DNA of 46,444 nt from contig CAIKMN010000023.1 of the NCBI GenBank assembly GCA_903828535.1, positions 1-46,444 on the forward strand, given 5' to 3'. The notes beneath the pieces were generated by a model. It had not been told where the DNA came from. It made no database searches and saw only the letters and a program-made list of their open reading frames with translations. The position numbers and the translations under genes were made by a program. Source of the DNA: an uncultured Curvibacter sp. (lineage in GTDB: Bacteria > Pseudomonadota > Gammaproteobacteria > Burkholderiales > Burkholderiaceae_C). Position 1 is the first letter of the stretch, and every line of letters starts with the position of its first letter. Of the stretch, positions 46,387 to 46,444 are shown piece after piece.

Positions 46387-46444
46387 CTTTTTGAACCTAA
46401 GTAGTTGATTTATATAGGTTTTTTACTTACACAAAAGTTCCACA
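46387..46444. other. AT-rich tail downstream of guaA
   Basis: The last 58 bp are markedly AT-rich (TTGATTTATATAGGTTTTTT) compared with the coding DNA before them, and hold no open frame or terminator hairpin that I can see. The 3' end of guaA is a known integration site for genomic islands in several bacteria, so this may be an element boundary, but the window ends before that can be judged. Confidence 0.3.

Overview
The window looks like chromosomal DNA of a betaproteobacterium of the order Burkholderiales, probably a Comamonadaceae-type freshwater bacterium (Limnohabitans or Rhodoferax-like). This is inferred from moderate GC content, the gene order rimP-nusA-infB-rbfA-truB-typA, and the order smpB (reverse) then ratA-rnfH-guaB-guaA. 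Neither the genus nor the position in a replicon can be fixed from the sequence alone.

Left end (1-7.5 kb): a tyrosine integrase cut by the window edge abuts a 3'-truncated beta-propeller gene. A metallophosphoesterase gene follows, whose 5' end is fused head to head to a 3' fragment of cydB, the scar of a deletion. Next come a Dcp-type peptidase and ovoA, the ovothiol synthase with its fused methyltransferase.

Light and photo-oxidative stress block (7.6-21 kb): a TIGR03643 protein and a flavin oxidoreductase lie on the plus strand. On the minus strand are a Rieske oxygenase, glutathione peroxidase, and one tight operon of a CHRD protein, Cry-DASH, a second cryptochrome/photolyase and an iron-sulfur (6-4)-type photolyase. 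A DUF1800-DUF1501 export pair, a decayed SDR, a PAP2 phosphatase and an intact SDR follow. No dedicated regulator is present, but candidate operator palindromes precede several units.

SOS block (21.1-23.8 kb): umuD, cho and umuC form an operon under a consensus LexA box. cho carries an in-frame stop codon. A tRNA-Gly lies just beyond.

Right half (24-46.4 kb): an Mpo1-like membrane protein, a divergent Nramp-like transporter, a methyl-accepting protein, tRNA-Ser, a large PLP-dependent basic amino acid decarboxylase, fabI and a thioredoxin-like protein. Then comes the translation operon rimP-nusA-infB-rbfA-truB-typA, whose leader carries two terminator-like hairpins. An enoyl-CoA hydratase-family gene, smpB, ratA, rnfH and the purine genes guaB and guaA close the window. 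No rRNA, CRISPR array or complete insertion sequence was seen, and after annotation no stretch above about 300 bases is left without a described feature.
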